Shown: piece after piece, positions 51,382-61,069 of the stretch | How positions within the stretch are numbered: the stretch's first letter is position 1 | How the letters are laid out: every line of letters begins with the position of its first letter | From: Skermanella stibiiresistens SB22 | Lineage (GTDB): Bacteria > Pseudomonadota > Alphaproteobacteria > Azospirillales > Azospirillaceae | DNA length: 64,000 nt | Direction: 5' to 3' | Assembly: GCF_000576635.1 (NCBI RefSeq) | Contig: NZ_AVFL01000020.1 | Span: 1-64,000 of the forward strand | Made by a program: the position numbers and the translations under genes | Notes under the pieces: generated by a model | What the model saw: only the letters and a program-made list of their open reading frames with translations | Databases searched by the model: none | Told to the model about the DNA's origin: nothing

Positions 51382-52386
51382 TCACAGCACCTGTTTCGGC
51401 ACACTCAGCAATTCCCGGCGGATGCGCTTGAGACTCGGTCGGTTGGTCTCGTCATAGGCGAGCGGACGGCACAGGTGCATGGCGGTCAAACCGACGCGGG
51501 CGGTCAGCAATCCATTGATCACGCCCTGCCCGACCCGGGACGACAGCGAGGCCGCCAGCGTGCTGCCCAGCGCCTCGACCACCATGTCGTTGCCGCCCTC
51601 GGCGACGCCGGCCACCGCGATGTTGGCGAGCATCCGGCGCAGCAGTTTCAGCCCTCCGACATAGCCCGGACGGGCGCCGTAGAGTGTCGCGACCTCGCGG
51701 ACCAGCTTGAGGTTCCGCCACAGCACGATCATCACGTCGAGCAGCGCGGCCGGGCTTAGCGCCGTGGCGATGGCGGTGTCGCGCGACGCGCGCAGCACCA
51801 GCTGATAGGCCCGCCGGTCGATGTCCTGGAGAAGCTGGAGATCGACCATGCGGACGACCTCGCGGTCGTCATGCGCGTCGTTGAGGTTGTCCTTGAGCGT
51901 CGCGACCTGCTCCGCCAGATCGCGGCGGTCGCCATAGAGCGAGGCCACGGCGCCGGCGTAACGCTCCGCCTCGCCATGGCCACCGGCGGTGCGCAGGTGC
52001 TCCGCGTCCTCCCGCAGCCCGTCGATCCGGCGCAAGCGCCGCAGGCTGCGCAACTCTCCCGCCAGCAGGCCGAAGCCGCCCAGTACGGCGCCGCCGGCCA
52101 GCGCCACGGCTCCGCCACCCAGCATGACGCTGGTCTCGAACGCGCGGCGCACGAGGTCGACGGTGTCGTACCCGACCACCAGGGCGAAAAGCGCCGCGGC
52201 GGAACCGACCAGCAGCCGAACCGCCCAGCGGCGCGGCGCCGGGACCGGATCCGGCGTCTCGGCGGCGAGCGACGTCCCGGCCGTTACGGCGCCGTTGGTC
52301 CGCTCCTCCGGCACCACCACGACGGTTCCGTTGGGGTCCAGTTCGATCGGCTGGACATAATCGGTTTGGCGGGTCCGGCCGGTCAT
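51382..52386 (-). CDS. ycjF: YcjF/TIGR01620-family membrane protein (DUF697)
   Basis: 334 aa. A disordered N-tail, two TM helices (VRLLVGSAAALFALVVGYDTVDL; LGGGAVALAGGAVLGGFGLLAGEL), then a cytoplasmic DUF697 region (LDVMIVLWRNLKLVREVATLYG; GVAEGGNDMV). It is genetically paired with ycjX, with a four-base overlap. In E. coli the pair belongs to the phage-shock regulon; the biochemical role is undefined. Confidence 0.85.
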   Translation of the reverse strand: MTGRTRQTDYVQPIELDPNGTVVVVPEERTNGAVTAGTSLAAETPDPVPAPRRWAVRLLVGSAAALFALVVGYDTVDLVRRAFETSVMLGGGAVALAGGAVLGGFGLLAGELRSLRRLRRIDGLREDAEHLRTAGGHGEAERYAGAVASLYGDRRDLAEQVATLKDNLNDAHDDREVVRMVDLQLLQDIDRRAYQLVLRASRDTAIATALSPAALLDVMIVLWRNLKLVREVATLYGARPGYVGGLKLLRRMLANIAVAGVAEGGNDMVVEALGSTLAASLSSRVGQGVINGLLTARVGLTAMHLCRPLAYDETNRPSLKRIRRELLSVPKQVL

Positions 52387-53801
52387 GTCAGGAAGTCTCC
52401 GATCAGGAACTCGAGCGCCTGATCCAATCGGATGTTCGGCAATCCCCTACCCTGCCGCGCCGTCAGCGCCGGGGGCCGGAAATTGAGGAAGTTCAGCCGG
52501 CGGGCGCCGTCCTGGTCGAGCAGACGGTGATCGTCCGGGATCTCGCCGGGATAGAGGACCGTCGGTTCCGTCCTGCCCAGGGGAATGCCGCGGACGCAGG
52601 CCAATTGCCGGCCTTGATGCTCCGCCATCACCGTTTCGGTGCATTTGAGTGCGGCGATCGCCATGGTTTCGACCCGAGCGCCTTCGAAGCGGATCGCGTT
52701 GCGCCGCTCCTCGACCAAGCCATCCAGCAACCGGCGCAGGTTGGCGTGCTGGTTGGACGGGATGTGGTCGGCCTTGGTGGCGGCGAACAGCACCCGGTCG
52801 ATCCGCCCGCCGAGCAGCCGGTCCAGCCAACTGGAGCGGCCATGGCTGAAGGATTCCAAGGTCGCCGACAGGGAGGTCCGCATGTCGGCCAGCGCCGCCG
52901 GACCGGCGTTCAACGCGCCCAGCACGTCGACCAGCACGATCTGCCGATCCAGCCGGGCGAAATGCTCAGAGAAGAAGCGCCGGACCACATTGGTCTTATA
53001 GGCTTCGAACCGTTCCTCCATCATCGCCCATAAGGTGTGGCGGCCCGCCCGCGCCGGGGGTTCCAGCAAGGGGCAGAAGGCCAGCACGGGGGCGCCGACT
53101 AACTCGCCGGGTTCCACGAAGCGGCCGGGCTGGATCAGGCTCAGCAGCTGATCCGACGCCCGACACGCCAGCAGATAGGTGGTGTAGAGCTCGGCCGCGC
53201 GGCGCGCCACCGCCTCCTCCGCCGGTCCCGCCGGATCGCGGTTCGAGAGATAGGCCAGCCATTCCGCCGCCAGCCGGTCGCGTGGCGGCCGGCGCGAGAG
53301 TTCCAGCGTCTCGCGCGACCACTCGGCGTAGGTGCGGTCGAGCAAGGGCAGGTCGAGCAGCCATTCGCCGGGATAATCGACGATGTCCAGGGTCAGCCGC
53401 GAGGCGCCACGCAATCGGCGCCTGAGCAGCGTTCCCGGCATGTAGCGGAGCGCCACGCGGGCTTGGCTGGTCACCTTGGTATTGTTCGGCCATCGCGGAT
53501 CCGGGGCCGTCAGCCGCTCCATCTGGCTCTCGAAGTCGAACCGGGGCACGGCTTGGTCGGGCTGGGGTTCCATCCGCGCCGCGATGAAGCGGCCGGTCGC
53601 GACGACATCCAGGAAGGGAAGCCGGTCGGCATGCAGCAGATTGTCGATAAGCGCCGTCGTCAGGACCGTCTTGCCGGAGCGGCGCAGCCCGGTGACGCCG
53701 ATGCGCAGGTTGCCATCGAGCATGCGGTCGGTCAACTCGCCGACGCGGTCCAGGGCCCGACCGCCCAGGTTGGTCAGGTCACGGAAGGGAGATGCGGGCA
53801 A
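52383..53801 (-). CDS. ycjX: YcjX-family nucleotide-binding protein (DUF463)
   Basis: 472 aa. Walker A GLRRSGKTVLTTALIDNLL (about 36-54), DIVDYPGEWLLDLPLL, QIVLVDVLGALNAG and FAATKADHIP are typical GTPase-like motifs of YcjX. No TM segment. It overlaps ycjF by four bases, so both act together, probably in envelope-stress or membrane maintenance. It lies 76 bases from the beta-helix gene on the same strand. Confidence 0.88.
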   Translation of the reverse strand: MPASPFRDLTNLGGRALDRVGELTDRMLDGNLRIGVTGLRRSGKTVLTTALIDNLLHADRLPFLDVVATGRFIAARMEPQPDQAVPRFDFESQMERLTAPDPRWPNNTKVTSQARVALRYMPGTLLRRRLRGASRLTLDIVDYPGEWLLDLPLLDRTYAEWSRETLELSRRPPRDRLAAEWLAYLSNRDPAGPAEEAVARRAAELYTTYLLACRASDQLLSLIQPGRFVEPGELVGAPVLAFCPLLEPPARAGRHTLWAMMEERFEAYKTNVVRRFFSEHFARLDRQIVLVDVLGALNAGPAALADMRTSLSATLESFSHGRSSWLDRLLGGRIDRVLFAATKADHIPSNQHANLRRLLDGLVEERRNAIRFEGARVETMAIAALKCTETVMAEHQGRQLACVRGIPLGRTEPTVLYPGEIPDDHRLLDQDGARRLNFLNFRPPALTARQGRGLPNIRLDQALEFLIGDFLT

Positions 53802-53877
53802 TGTTCGTCTCGACTGTGGACAGGGATGGCTGGGAGCGGGGAAGCTGGATCATGGAAATCGCGAGGTGGCGCTTGTT

Positions 53878-54990
53878 CTAGCGCGCCTCGGAGCGGAGCA
53901 CATCCGACTTGTGCGTCTGGACCCACCGCGCGAGGGCGCCACCCTGGAGCGCCGCCGTGCCGATTCCGGGGCCTGGCTCCACTTGATTATTCTCCAGCCG
54001 GTTGTCGTGATTGTCCATCGGCGCGTGGCCGCGGTTGCTGACCCGCTGCGAGACGCAGCCCAACCGGCCGGCGCACAGGTTGTTGGCCACCAGATTGCCG
54101 GTGGCTCCATAGATCAGCAGTCCAGCCTTGCCGGCCTCGACATCGTTGCCGACGACGGTGTTGTATTTGGCCTCGGAATCGGTGCCGGGCCGCATCCAAT
54201 GGCCGGTGGTCAGGCCGCCAACCGAAATGCCGTCGCGCTCGCAGCCCTTCATGATGTTGCCGGCGACCAGATTGCCCTGGCTGCCACCCTTCATCATCAG
54301 GCAGGTATGGCCCGAGGTGCCATCGACGAAGTTTCCGATCAGCCGGGAATTGTTGACGGCCACCAGATCGATGCCGCCATCGCCGTTGTCGTTGTGATCC
54401 GCCCCGCTGTCGCGGACGACGTTCCGCAACAGGTGCACGTTGTCGGCCTGGCTGAGCTTGATGCCATCCTCCCCCGCCCGCTCGACCAGATTGTCGGCGA
54501 TCACGAGGTTGCGGGCATAGCGCGACATGTCGCTGGTGTCGCGGCCCGACAGGCCGAACTGGATGCCGTTGCCCTTGGCCCCGGCGATGACGTGGAAGCC
54601 GAACACCCCGACGTTCCGCGTCCCGAAGCCGTAGATGCCCGTCTTGTCCGACACGATCCGAGCCTGCCGCAGGCCATCCGCCGAGATCAGCCGGATCGGC
54701 GCGTCCTCGGTCCCGCTCTTGTTGATATGGACCGCGCCGAAATAGGTCCCGGCGCGGACCATGATGTCGGTGCCGGGGACGGCGCGCGCCAAGGCGGTGT
54801 TGATGTCGGTGACAGGACCGGATGGTGACACCCAGATCTGGTACTTTTGCGCGCCCGTGCCGTCGAACGGCGGCGCCATCTGGGCCGCCGCCCTTGCCCG
54901 GACCCCGGCCCCCGTTTCGGCGAGCGCCGGAGCGCCGCCGCCAAGAAAGCAAGCCAGCAGGAGGGCGGGAAGAATTTGACGACGGTTCAT
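53878..54990 (-). CDS. Exported right-handed parallel beta-helix protein
   Basis: 370 aa from the ATG at 54990, where a signal peptide begins (MNRRQILPALLLACFLGGG, ending ALA). Repeated beta-helix coils follow, e.g. NLVIADNLVERAGEDGIKLSQ, NVHLLRNVVRDS, RLIGNFVDGTSGHTCL and NLVAGNIMKGCERDGISVGG. The order resembles NosD-type or pectate-lyase-like carbohydrate-binding proteins. A start at 55104 would overlap the acyltransferase gene. The substrate is unknown; catalytic residues cannot be chosen by eye. Confidence 0.82.
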   Translation of the reverse strand: MNRRQILPALLLACFLGGGAPALAETGAGVRARAAAQMAPPFDGTGAQKYQIWVSPSGPVTDINTALARAVPGTDIMVRAGTYFGAVHINKSGTEDAPIRLISADGLRQARIVSDKTGIYGFGTRNVGVFGFHVIAGAKGNGIQFGLSGRDTSDMSRYARNLVIADNLVERAGEDGIKLSQADNVHLLRNVVRDSGADHNDNGDGGIDLVAVNNSRLIGNFVDGTSGHTCLMMKGGSQGNLVAGNIMKGCERDGISVGGLTTGHWMRPGTDSEAKYNTVVGNDVEAGKAGLLIYGATGNLVANNLCAGRLGCVSQRVSNRGHAPMDNHDNRLENNQVEPGPGIGTAALQGGALARWVQTHKSDVLRSEAR

Positions 54991-55057
54991 CGGCGAGGGC
55001 TCCACACGATCACGCTTGTCTTGAAATCGAACGGACGAGTGACCGTAGCGCCCCCGG

Positions 55058-56233
55058 TCAGGCGCGGAGCCGTTCCGGTGCGCTTCCGGCCGCCGCCCGA
55101 TCATCGGGCTGGTCGCCGATCCTATCCTTCAACCGCTGGATCGGCCGTTCCATCAAGTGCCAGGACAGCGCCGGCAGGATGAAGGACAGGGGAATGACGA
55201 TCATGCCCATCTCAAGCCGCGACAGCGGCCCGGTCAGGGCCACCACCTCCGGCTTCTCCAGGATATGGGGTAGAAAGTTATGGATCACATAGATTCCATA
55301 GCTGATCCGCCCGATATAGCGGAGAGGTCCAAAAGAGGCGATTGTCCCCAGCCATCCGGGCAACCCGTTGGCGGCCAGGATCACCAACCAGCCGTAGAAC
55401 ACGCTGGTCGTAGGATGAAGCGTCAGATAACGCACCGTTCCGCCCCCGTGGATCAACCACAGCGTGATGGCGGTCGCCATGCCGCCAAGACCTAGGATGG
55501 CGAAGCCAATCGCCGTCCGACGTTGATTGAACCACGAGAAATCGTTGCTCTGGCCGTTGAAGCTCAGGACGGCGAGCAGCCCGCCCATGCCAAGCAGATC
55601 GAGGTTCGAGATCAGCAGCGTGTAACCGTAAGGGTTGCGCCAATCCAGCACCAGCCACGCGATCTTGAAAAGGCTGGTCAGGACGATAGCGCCCAGGCAC
55701 AGGAGCGCCAGCCGGCGGAATGGCGTGATCATGATCAACAGCGGCCAGACCAGATAGAACTGCTCCTCCACCGCCAGCGTCCAGAAGACCGAAAGTTGGC
55801 CGCCCCAATAAGCGTACATGTTGCTGAGATAGGCCACGTGCCATGGCCAGCTTTCGTCGATCCCGCCGATGCCGAACACCGCCAGGAAAAACAACGTCAC
55901 GTAATAGACCGGCAATAGCCGCAGACACCGCCGAAGATAGAAGTGCTTGAGTTTGGTCGATAGGGGACCGGGACGGTTACCGTGGAAAGCATCCAGGAGC
56001 TGTCCGGTGATCAGAAAGCCGCTGAGGACAAAGAACAGATGGACCCCAAGGGAACCGGCTCCGATTGGTATCAGGGCGTTCAACCCCTGCCCACCAAAAT
56101 GCTCGACCAGCACCAGGAGTATCGCGGCTCCCCGCAACGCATCCAGATGCGGCATGTACCTCATGTTCGTGACGTTTCGCATTTCACCGGCGCGATTATT
56201 GGACAGTTGGGCATTGTAGTGCAGCCAGTCCAT
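55058..56233 (-). CDS. Acyltransferase 3 family (OafA/YrhL-like)
   Basis: 391 aa with about ten TM helices. The hallmark MPHLDALRGAAILLVLVEHFG contains the catalytic-type R and H of the family; then FFVLSGFLITGQLLD and FYLRRCLRLLPVYY. The start may be 56233, or an ATG at 56179 or 56164 nearer the first TM helix. It transfers acetyl or another acyl group to surface polysaccharide. It follows the phytase-like gene and precedes the beta-helix gene on the minus strand. Confidence 0.9.
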   Translation of the reverse strand: MDWLHYNAQLSNNRAGEMRNVTNMRYMPHLDALRGAAILLVLVEHFGGQGLNALIPIGAGSLGVHLFFVLSGFLITGQLLDAFHGNRPGPLSTKLKHFYLRRCLRLLPVYYVTLFFLAVFGIGGIDESWPWHVAYLSNMYAYWGGQLSVFWTLAVEEQFYLVWPLLIMITPFRRLALLCLGAIVLTSLFKIAWLVLDWRNPYGYTLLISNLDLLGMGGLLAVLSFNGQSNDFSWFNQRRTAIGFAILGLGGMATAITLWLIHGGGTVRYLTLHPTTSVFYGWLVILAANGLPGWLGTIASFGPLRYIGRISYGIYVIHNFLPHILEKPEVVALTGPLSRLEMGMIVIPLSFILPALSWHLMERPIQRLKDRIGDQPDDRAAAGSAPERLRA

Positions 56234-56299
56234 GAATCGCGCAACCCTTTAAGGCGTCTTGCCTTAATTAGTCCCAAAGATATCGATCTTCCGCCTCAT

Positions 56300-57307
56300 T
56301 CACTTCGATTGGGGACCCAGTTCGAACATCATCAGCAGGGTTCGTTGGAGACCCCAGAAGTTGTCGTCGGAGACGACATAGAGCATGGTCCGACCGTCCG
56401 GTGTCCGGATGGCGGAAATGCCTTCGAAGTTGTCGGTGGAGATCGGCGCCTCCAGCACCGCCAACTCGGTCCCGGAAAGTTCGGCGCCGGCTTCGATGCT
56501 GGTTGCGGGGACACGGACGATCCGGGCGCCGAAGCCAGACAGGATCGAGGCGCGCCGCTCCAGAACCACCACGTCGCCATCGGGCAGCAGGGCGGCGTCG
56601 GTCGGTCGGTAGGGCGCCTTGCCCCGATATGTCAGGCTTTGCCAGCCATCCGGCCCGCCAATCCAGCCCCGATGGAGGCCCGCGTTCTCCTCCCGCCCCT
56701 CCTCCAGCAGCAGCATGCGGCCACCCGGCAGACCCGCGACCGCCTCAGGGCCGCTGTTGCCCTCAGCGCTCTGTATGCCCGGCGGGCGGGGCAGCTTGGG
56801 CAGCGGCTTGGTGACGGGGCCGACTGGGTTGGACGCGTAGAGCTCGACCCGGTGCCAGCGCTCGAAACTGACGGCCCAGCGGCCGTCCGGAAGCCGTGTC
56901 AGCCCTTCCGAGTCGCCCCGGTTGAACTTGGCCTGCTTGCCATCGATGTCGAGCAACGGTTCGACCGTGATGTCGCGGGCTCCGGTAAGGTCGCCGACGT
57001 CGTCATAATCGAGAGTACCCGTGACAACCGCCGAGCGGTCGGAGACGGCGACGAACCGGCGGCCACCGGGATCGACCACGATGCCGGACAGGCCGCCGAA
57101 GCCGGCATCGGCGTCGCTGAGCGCCAGCCCTCCCCGGAATGTCAGGCTTCCGACGACCCGCCTATCCGGCTGGCTGTCGTCCAGTCGCACCTGATAGGAG
57201 TTCGGCCGCGGGCCATTGGCGATGAGGGGAGAACAGCCGACAGCCGCCAGGGCGGCGAGCGACACGGGAAGGAGCGCCCGCCGGGCGAAGTCGTTGAGGA
57301 ATGCCAT
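56300..57307 (-). CDS. Esterase-like/phytase-family beta-propeller lipoprotein
   Basis: 335 aa. A signal peptide with lipobox LAAVGC anchors it to the outer membrane. The body shows the phytase-like pattern GGLSGIVVDPGGRRFVAVSDRSA, EGLTRLPDGRWAVSFERWHRV, ALLPDGDVVVLERRAS and NFEGISAIRTPDGRTMLYVVSDDNF. This is typical of the 'esterase-like activity of phytase' domain. Natural substrate unknown. It starts about 100 bases after the radical SAM activase stop on the same strand. Confidence 0.83.
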   Translation of the reverse strand: MAFLNDFARRALLPVSLAALAAVGCSPLIANGPRPNSYQVRLDDSQPDRRVVGSLTFRGGLALSDADAGFGGLSGIVVDPGGRRFVAVSDRSAVVTGTLDYDDVGDLTGARDITVEPLLDIDGKQAKFNRGDSEGLTRLPDGRWAVSFERWHRVELYASNPVGPVTKPLPKLPRPPGIQSAEGNSGPEAVAGLPGGRMLLLEEGREENAGLHRGWIGGPDGWQSLTYRGKAPYRPTDAALLPDGDVVVLERRASILSGFGARIVRVPATSIEAGAELSGTELAVLEAPISTDNFEGISAIRTPDGRTMLYVVSDDNFWGLQRTLLMMFELGPQSK

Positions 57308-57409
57308 GACCCCCTAGATGGCATTTCCCATGCCGCGGTGCGATATGTTTTGGAAGGCGCATGTCGGTTACCACGGCGCGCTACGACCTTCGCTCTTCCC
57401 GGACGGCGC

Positions 57410-58207
57410 TCAACAGGTGCGCAATCCATGTCCCCTGAACATGTTGCGCACCGCCCGAACCTGCGGAACGGTGGGAGGCGCCAGGGTGCGCAGGGCGGCC
57501 ACAGGACAACGGTCGCGCAGCTTGATCGTGGCGAGTTGGCTGAACGGCAGCACCTCGACCCGTTCGACCTCGGGCAGGGACGCCGCGAATTCAGCCAGCG
57601 CCCTGACATGCCGGGGCTGGTCGTTGACGCCGGGAATGACCGCCAGCCGGATCCAGATCGGCTTGCCCGACGCCCGCAGCATGTCCGCGAAACGGCTGCG
57701 GATGGCGAGCGGGCCCGGTTCGAACGGGGTCAGGTCCAGCACCACCAGATCGGTCAGGTGGAGCAGTCCCTTGGCGGCGAACACGTTGCCGCCGCCTGAC
57801 GTATCGAGCGCGGTTCGGACGCCCATGGCGTGGCAGCGGCGGAACAGCTCGCGGACGAACGGGGCTTGGGCCAGCGGCTCGGCCCCCGCCACAGTGACAC
57901 CACCGCCCGAGACGCGCATGTAGTCGGCGTGGCGGGCGATCCTGCCGATCAGGCTGTCCATCGCGCCATGGCTGGACGGTTCGGCGATTGGTTCCGCGTC
58001 ATCGAGATCGTCATGGCCACCGGCGTGGCATCCGTCGTCGTCACGCTCCGCGCATTGGGCGCACCGCAGAGGGCAACCATCCAGGAAAATGACGAAGCGG
58101 ACACCGGGTCCGGCGCCAGTGCCGAGGGCGGATACCGAGTGGACCCGCCCCACCACATCCCTCGGCTTCTCCGGCGGCTTTCTCATCAGGTTGGATAAAT
58201 CGGTCAT
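57410..58207 (-). CDS. Pyruvate formate-lyase-activating-enzyme-like radical SAM protein
   Basis: 265 aa from the ATG at 58207. The cluster motif CxxxCxxC is DGCPLRCAQC, followed by an insertion rich in Asp and His (about 55-80). The PFL-activase order RVSGGGVTVAGAEPLAQ, ALDTSGGGN, VVLDLTPF and RLAVIPGVND then appears. It should generate a glycyl radical on a partner, but no glycyl-radical enzyme is encoded in the window. A perfect FNR box lies 100 bases upstream, implying expression at low oxygen. Confidence 0.83.
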   Translation of the reverse strand: MTDLSNLMRKPPEKPRDVVGRVHSVSALGTGAGPGVRFVIFLDGCPLRCAQCAERDDDGCHAGGHDDLDDAEPIAEPSSHGAMDSLIGRIARHADYMRVSGGGVTVAGAEPLAQAPFVRELFRRCHAMGVRTALDTSGGGNVFAAKGLLHLTDLVVLDLTPFEPGPLAIRSRFADMLRASGKPIWIRLAVIPGVNDQPRHVRALAEFAASLPEVERVEVLPFSQLATIKLRDRCPVAALRTLAPPTVPQVRAVRNMFRGHGLRTC

Positions 58208-58306
58208 GATTTCTCGCGCCGCCAATCCGGGTGCGTTCGCGCCATCGAGCCGCCGTCATGGCGTCGAGCCCGCGCGAAAACATGCGCGAAGCGGGTTGGA
58301 CACGCC

Positions 58307-58320
58307 TTGATCCACATCAA
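58307..58320. promoter_or_regulatory. Second perfect FNR-type binding site
   Basis: TTGAT-CCAC-ATCAA, a full match to the consensus. Its distance from the radical SAM start (100 bases) resembles that of the hupE site from hupE (103 bases). The -10 candidate in the minus direction (CATGTT) is weak, and no better one is seen toward the plus-strand gene, so the target is probable, not certain. Confidence 0.75.
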
Positions 58321-58462
58321 CCAGTGCTTTCGCGCCATTTGCCAGCAGATCCGGGCGGCAAACCCGCGATGGCCGAGTAACCGAATCTATACGCGTTTGG
58401 GTTACACTGGTGACGCAACTCCGCTCTTCGCGGTCGACCCATAAACAACGCGACGCACGATA

Positions 58463-58765
58463 ATGACATCGCACATGACGTATGAACTCGTTCACAAGTT
58501 CCGCGGCCAGGGAAAAATGAACGAGGCCGAGGACTGGATGCGGGAGAACTTGAAGGGCCTTTGGGAGCTTCAGTTCCTAGGCATGTCGGAGGAAATCGAT
58601 GACTTCAAGAAGACCAAGACCTATGTCTTCCACGTCCGGTTCAACTTTGGCCGCAGCGAAGATATGAAGCGTTTCAAGGACGAATACATCGACGGCAAAC
58701 CACGCCGCGCGGCCACACCGAAACCCGTCAAGAAACGTGGCTTTTTCGGTCGGCTGTTCGAGTGA
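58463..58765 (+). CDS. Small conserved-type hypothetical protein
   Basis: 100 aa, not recognised. A compact alpha/beta core (TYELVHKFRGQGKMNEAEDW; KTYVFHVRFNFGRSEDMKRF) is followed by a basic tail ending KKRGFFGRLFE. No signal peptide. The gene is divergent from the FNR-box/activase gene, and the box at 58307 lies 143 bases before its start, so it might share control. Codon use supports a real gene. Confidence 0.6.
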   Translation: MTSHMTYELVHKFRGQGKMNEAEDWMRENLKGLWELQFLGMSEEIDDFKKTKTYVFHVRFNFGRSEDMKRFKDEYIDGKPRRAATPKPVKKRGFFGRLFE

Positions 58766-58993
58766 TCCAACCCCGGTTGGGCACCAACGCTGTGATGAAC
58801 CGCCCCGAGTGGAACCACTGGAAGCCGAACTCGTTTAGAGCCGGACGGACATCTCAGAACCAAAGTGTTTTTGGCAAGTTTTAGGAAAAATAGAAGTAAG
58901 TCCTGGAAGGTGCGAACGTATAAGCCGGAAAGTATATTTGAGAGTTAGCCTGTCTGCTGTACATATTGGCGCATTCGGTGGAAACTCAGCGGG

Positions 58994-59716
58994 TTGGATG
59001 ATTTCTCCACGCCGAGCGTTTGCTCCACGGCTATGGGAACACGGTCAGGAGATCCACCTTTGACAACAGCACACGCTCCTGACATGGATGAACATACAAG
59101 GCATCTTGAACAGGCATTGAAGGAGAAGGAAGAGGCGCTGCGCGAACTGCAGCATCGCGCCAAGAACAGTCTCCAGCTCGTCATCAGCCTGCTGAAATTG
59201 CAGAGCGGACGCATTCGCGACCCGGATGCCCGTAGCGCCTATGAATTGACGCTTCAGCGCATCGAAGCCCTCGCCATCGCCTACCGCCACCTCCATGAGT
59301 CCGGCAGCGAAACACAGGTCGAGTTCGGCCGTTACCTGACCGAGCTGGTGACAACCACCAGCGCCAACGTGCCAGGTGGCGCCCAGGGCACCGACATCGA
59401 CGTACAGTCTGAGAAGATCACTGGCGGACTATCGCTCGCGGTCCCCTTGGGACTGATCGTCAACGAGTTGCTGACCAACAGCCTGCGCCACGCCTTCCCC
59501 GCCAAGAGCTGGATCCGGATCTCGCTGACCCGGCCGACCCCGGAATCGATCGAGTTGGTGATCTCCGACAACGGCCGCGGCTTGCCTTCCGGCTTCGATC
59601 CCGACGCCGACGCCGGCATGCTGCTGGCGGAGGCGCTGGCGGCCCAGTTGAACGCGACCCTGATGCCGGAAACAACGGGCAGCGGCACCGTGGTGCGGAT
59701 GACGGTACCGCTCTGA
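58994..59716 (+). CDS. Small soluble HisKA_2/HWE-type histidine kinase
   Basis: 240 aa from a TTG at 58994; ATGs at 59033 and 59084 are alternatives. It is essentially only the kinase: phospho-acceptor in ALRELQHRAKNSLQLV, ATPase N-box LGLIVNELLTNSLRHAF, DNGRGLPSGF, and a truncated-looking C-terminal glycine region (TGSGTVVRMTVPL). No input domain is present apart from a short coiled-coil leader, so it may be driven by a partner. The terminator at 59757 follows. Confidence 0.82.
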   Translation: MDDFSTPSVCSTAMGTRSGDPPLTTAHAPDMDEHTRHLEQALKEKEEALRELQHRAKNSLQLVISLLKLQSGRIRDPDARSAYELTLQRIEALAIAYRHLHESGSETQVEFGRYLTELVTTTSANVPGGAQGTDIDVQSEKITGGLSLAVPLGLIVNELLTNSLRHAFPAKSWIRISLTRPTPESIELVISDNGRGLPSGFDPDADAGMLLAEALAAQLNATLMPETTGSGTVVRMTVPL

Positions 59717-59756
59717 TCCCTCGTCGGGAGCCTATCGAGGGAAACGCGTACGACCA

Positions 59757-59786
59757 AAGCCCGCCGAACTGGAGTTCGGCGGGCTT
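59757..59786. terminator. Bidirectional terminator between the kinase and rplS
   Basis: AAGCCCGCCGAACT and AGTTCGGCGGGCTT form a perfect 14-bp stem with a two-base gap. CGACGTTTT follows on the plus strand and TTTGG on the minus strand. Location between converging genes fits termination of both. Confidence 0.82.
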
Positions 59787-59828
59787 CGACGTTTTGGCGA
59801 CACTTCCCAGCGACAAGGGTGCAAGCGC

Positions 59829-60230
59829 TCAGCCCTGCTTGGACGCGCCTTCTTCCTTGTTCATGCCGCGGCCGGTGGTCCGCTCGCTGATGCGCGCGCG
59901 CTTGCCGCGCAGCTCGCGCAGGTAATAGAGCTTGGCGCGGCGGACGTCGCCCTTGCGGACCAGCTCGATGCTGTCGATTCGGGGGCTGTAGAGCGGGAAC
60001 ACGCGCTCGACGCCCTCGCCATAGCTGATCTTCCGCACGGTGAAGCTGGAGTTGACGCCAGCGTTCTTGCGGGCGATGCAGACGCCCTCATAGGCCTGCA
60101 CGCGCTCGCGCGTGCCTTCGACCACCTTCACGTTGACGCGCAGCGTGTCACCGGGGGAAAACTCCGGAACCGCGCGGCGCTCGAGCAGCTTCTGGACCTG
60201 TTCGGCCTCGATCTGCTGAATGATGTTCAT
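59829..60230 (-). CDS. rplS: 50S ribosomal protein L19
   Basis: 133 aa from the ATG at 60230 ([12 protein letters not shown]); a start three codons upstream is possible. Core motifs [38 protein letters not shown] and [25 protein letters not shown] are intact, with a basic/acidic C-tail. L19 sits at the 30S-50S interface. Last gene of the ffh-rpsP-rimM-trmD-rplS block. Confidence 0.96.
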   Translation of the reverse strand: MNIIQQIEAEQVQKLLERRAVPEFSPGDTLRVNVKVVEGTRERVQAYEGVCIARKNAGVNSSFTVRKISYGEGVERVFPLYSPRIDSIELVRKGDVRRAKLYYLRELRGKRARISERTTGRGMNKEEGASKQG

Positions 60231-60301
60231 CGCACTCACCCCTTACCTTAACTGATGGCGCGCCGAACCCCTGAGAGGCTCCCGGCGGACCCGTTTGTCA
60301 T

Positions 60302-61069
60302 CTATTCCATCGTCGCGACACGGTCGCGCCGACGGCGCTTCCGAGGTTCCTCAGCCTCGCGGCCAGCCTCGTAGAGGGACCACAGATCAGGCCGCCGGGC
60401 CTTCGTGATCGCCTCCGCCTCGGCCAACCGCCAAGCCCTTACCTTTTCGTGGTGACCGGAAAGCAGAACTTCCGGCACCAAGCGGCCGCGCCAGTCGGCG
60501 GGCCGCGTGTAGTGGGGATATTCCAGCAATCCCCGCTCGAAACTCTCTTCCCCAGCGGTCTCCTCGTTGCCCATGACGCCCGGCAAAAGCCGGACGACGG
60601 CATCGATCAGGGCCAGGGCCGCTGGCTCACCACCGGACAGCACGAAGTCGCCGAGGCTGACCTCCTCGACCCGATGCTCTTCCAGGACCCGCTCGTCGAC
60701 CCCCTCGTAACGACCACACAGCAGCGTCACGACGGGCTCAGCCGCCAGTTCCCTGACGAGGGGCTGATCCAGCAGGCGCCCGCGCGGCGACAGATAGATG
60801 ACCCGGCCGCGCGTTTCCCCTTCCGGACCGCCCGTGGTGTCCGTCAGGGCGGCATCCAGGACATCCGGCCGCATGACCATGCCGGGACCACCGCCGAACG
60901 GGGTATCGTCGACCGAGCGGTGTTTATCGCGTGCGAAAGACCGTATGTCCACTGTTTCGAGGGACCAGATCCGGCTTTCAAGTGCCCGCCCGGCGAGGCT
61001 GAGCCCCAGCGGCCCCGGGAACATCTCCGGGAAGAGGGTCAGGACGCGAACGGTCCACACGGGATCCAT
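60302..61069 (-). CDS. trmD: tRNA (guanine-N1)-methyltransferase
   Basis: 255 aa from the ATG at 61069, overlapping the rimM TGA (TGATG). Motifs: [63 protein letters not shown] and [17 protein letters not shown]. The trefoil-knot enzyme makes m1G37 in tRNAs with G36, preventing frameshifts. The C-terminal tail is rich in Arg. Confidence 0.96.
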   Translation of the reverse strand: MDPVWTVRVLTLFPEMFPGPLGLSLAGRALESRIWSLETVDIRSFARDKHRSVDDTPFGGGPGMVMRPDVLDAALTDTTGGPEGETRGRVIYLSPRGRLLDQPLVRELAAEPVVTLLCGRYEGVDERVLEEHRVEEVSLGDFVLSGGEPAALALIDAVVRLLPGVMGNEETAGEESFERGLLEYPHYTRPADWRGRLVPEVLLSGHHEKVRAWRLAEAEAITKARRPDLWSLYEAGREAEEPRKRRRRDRVATME

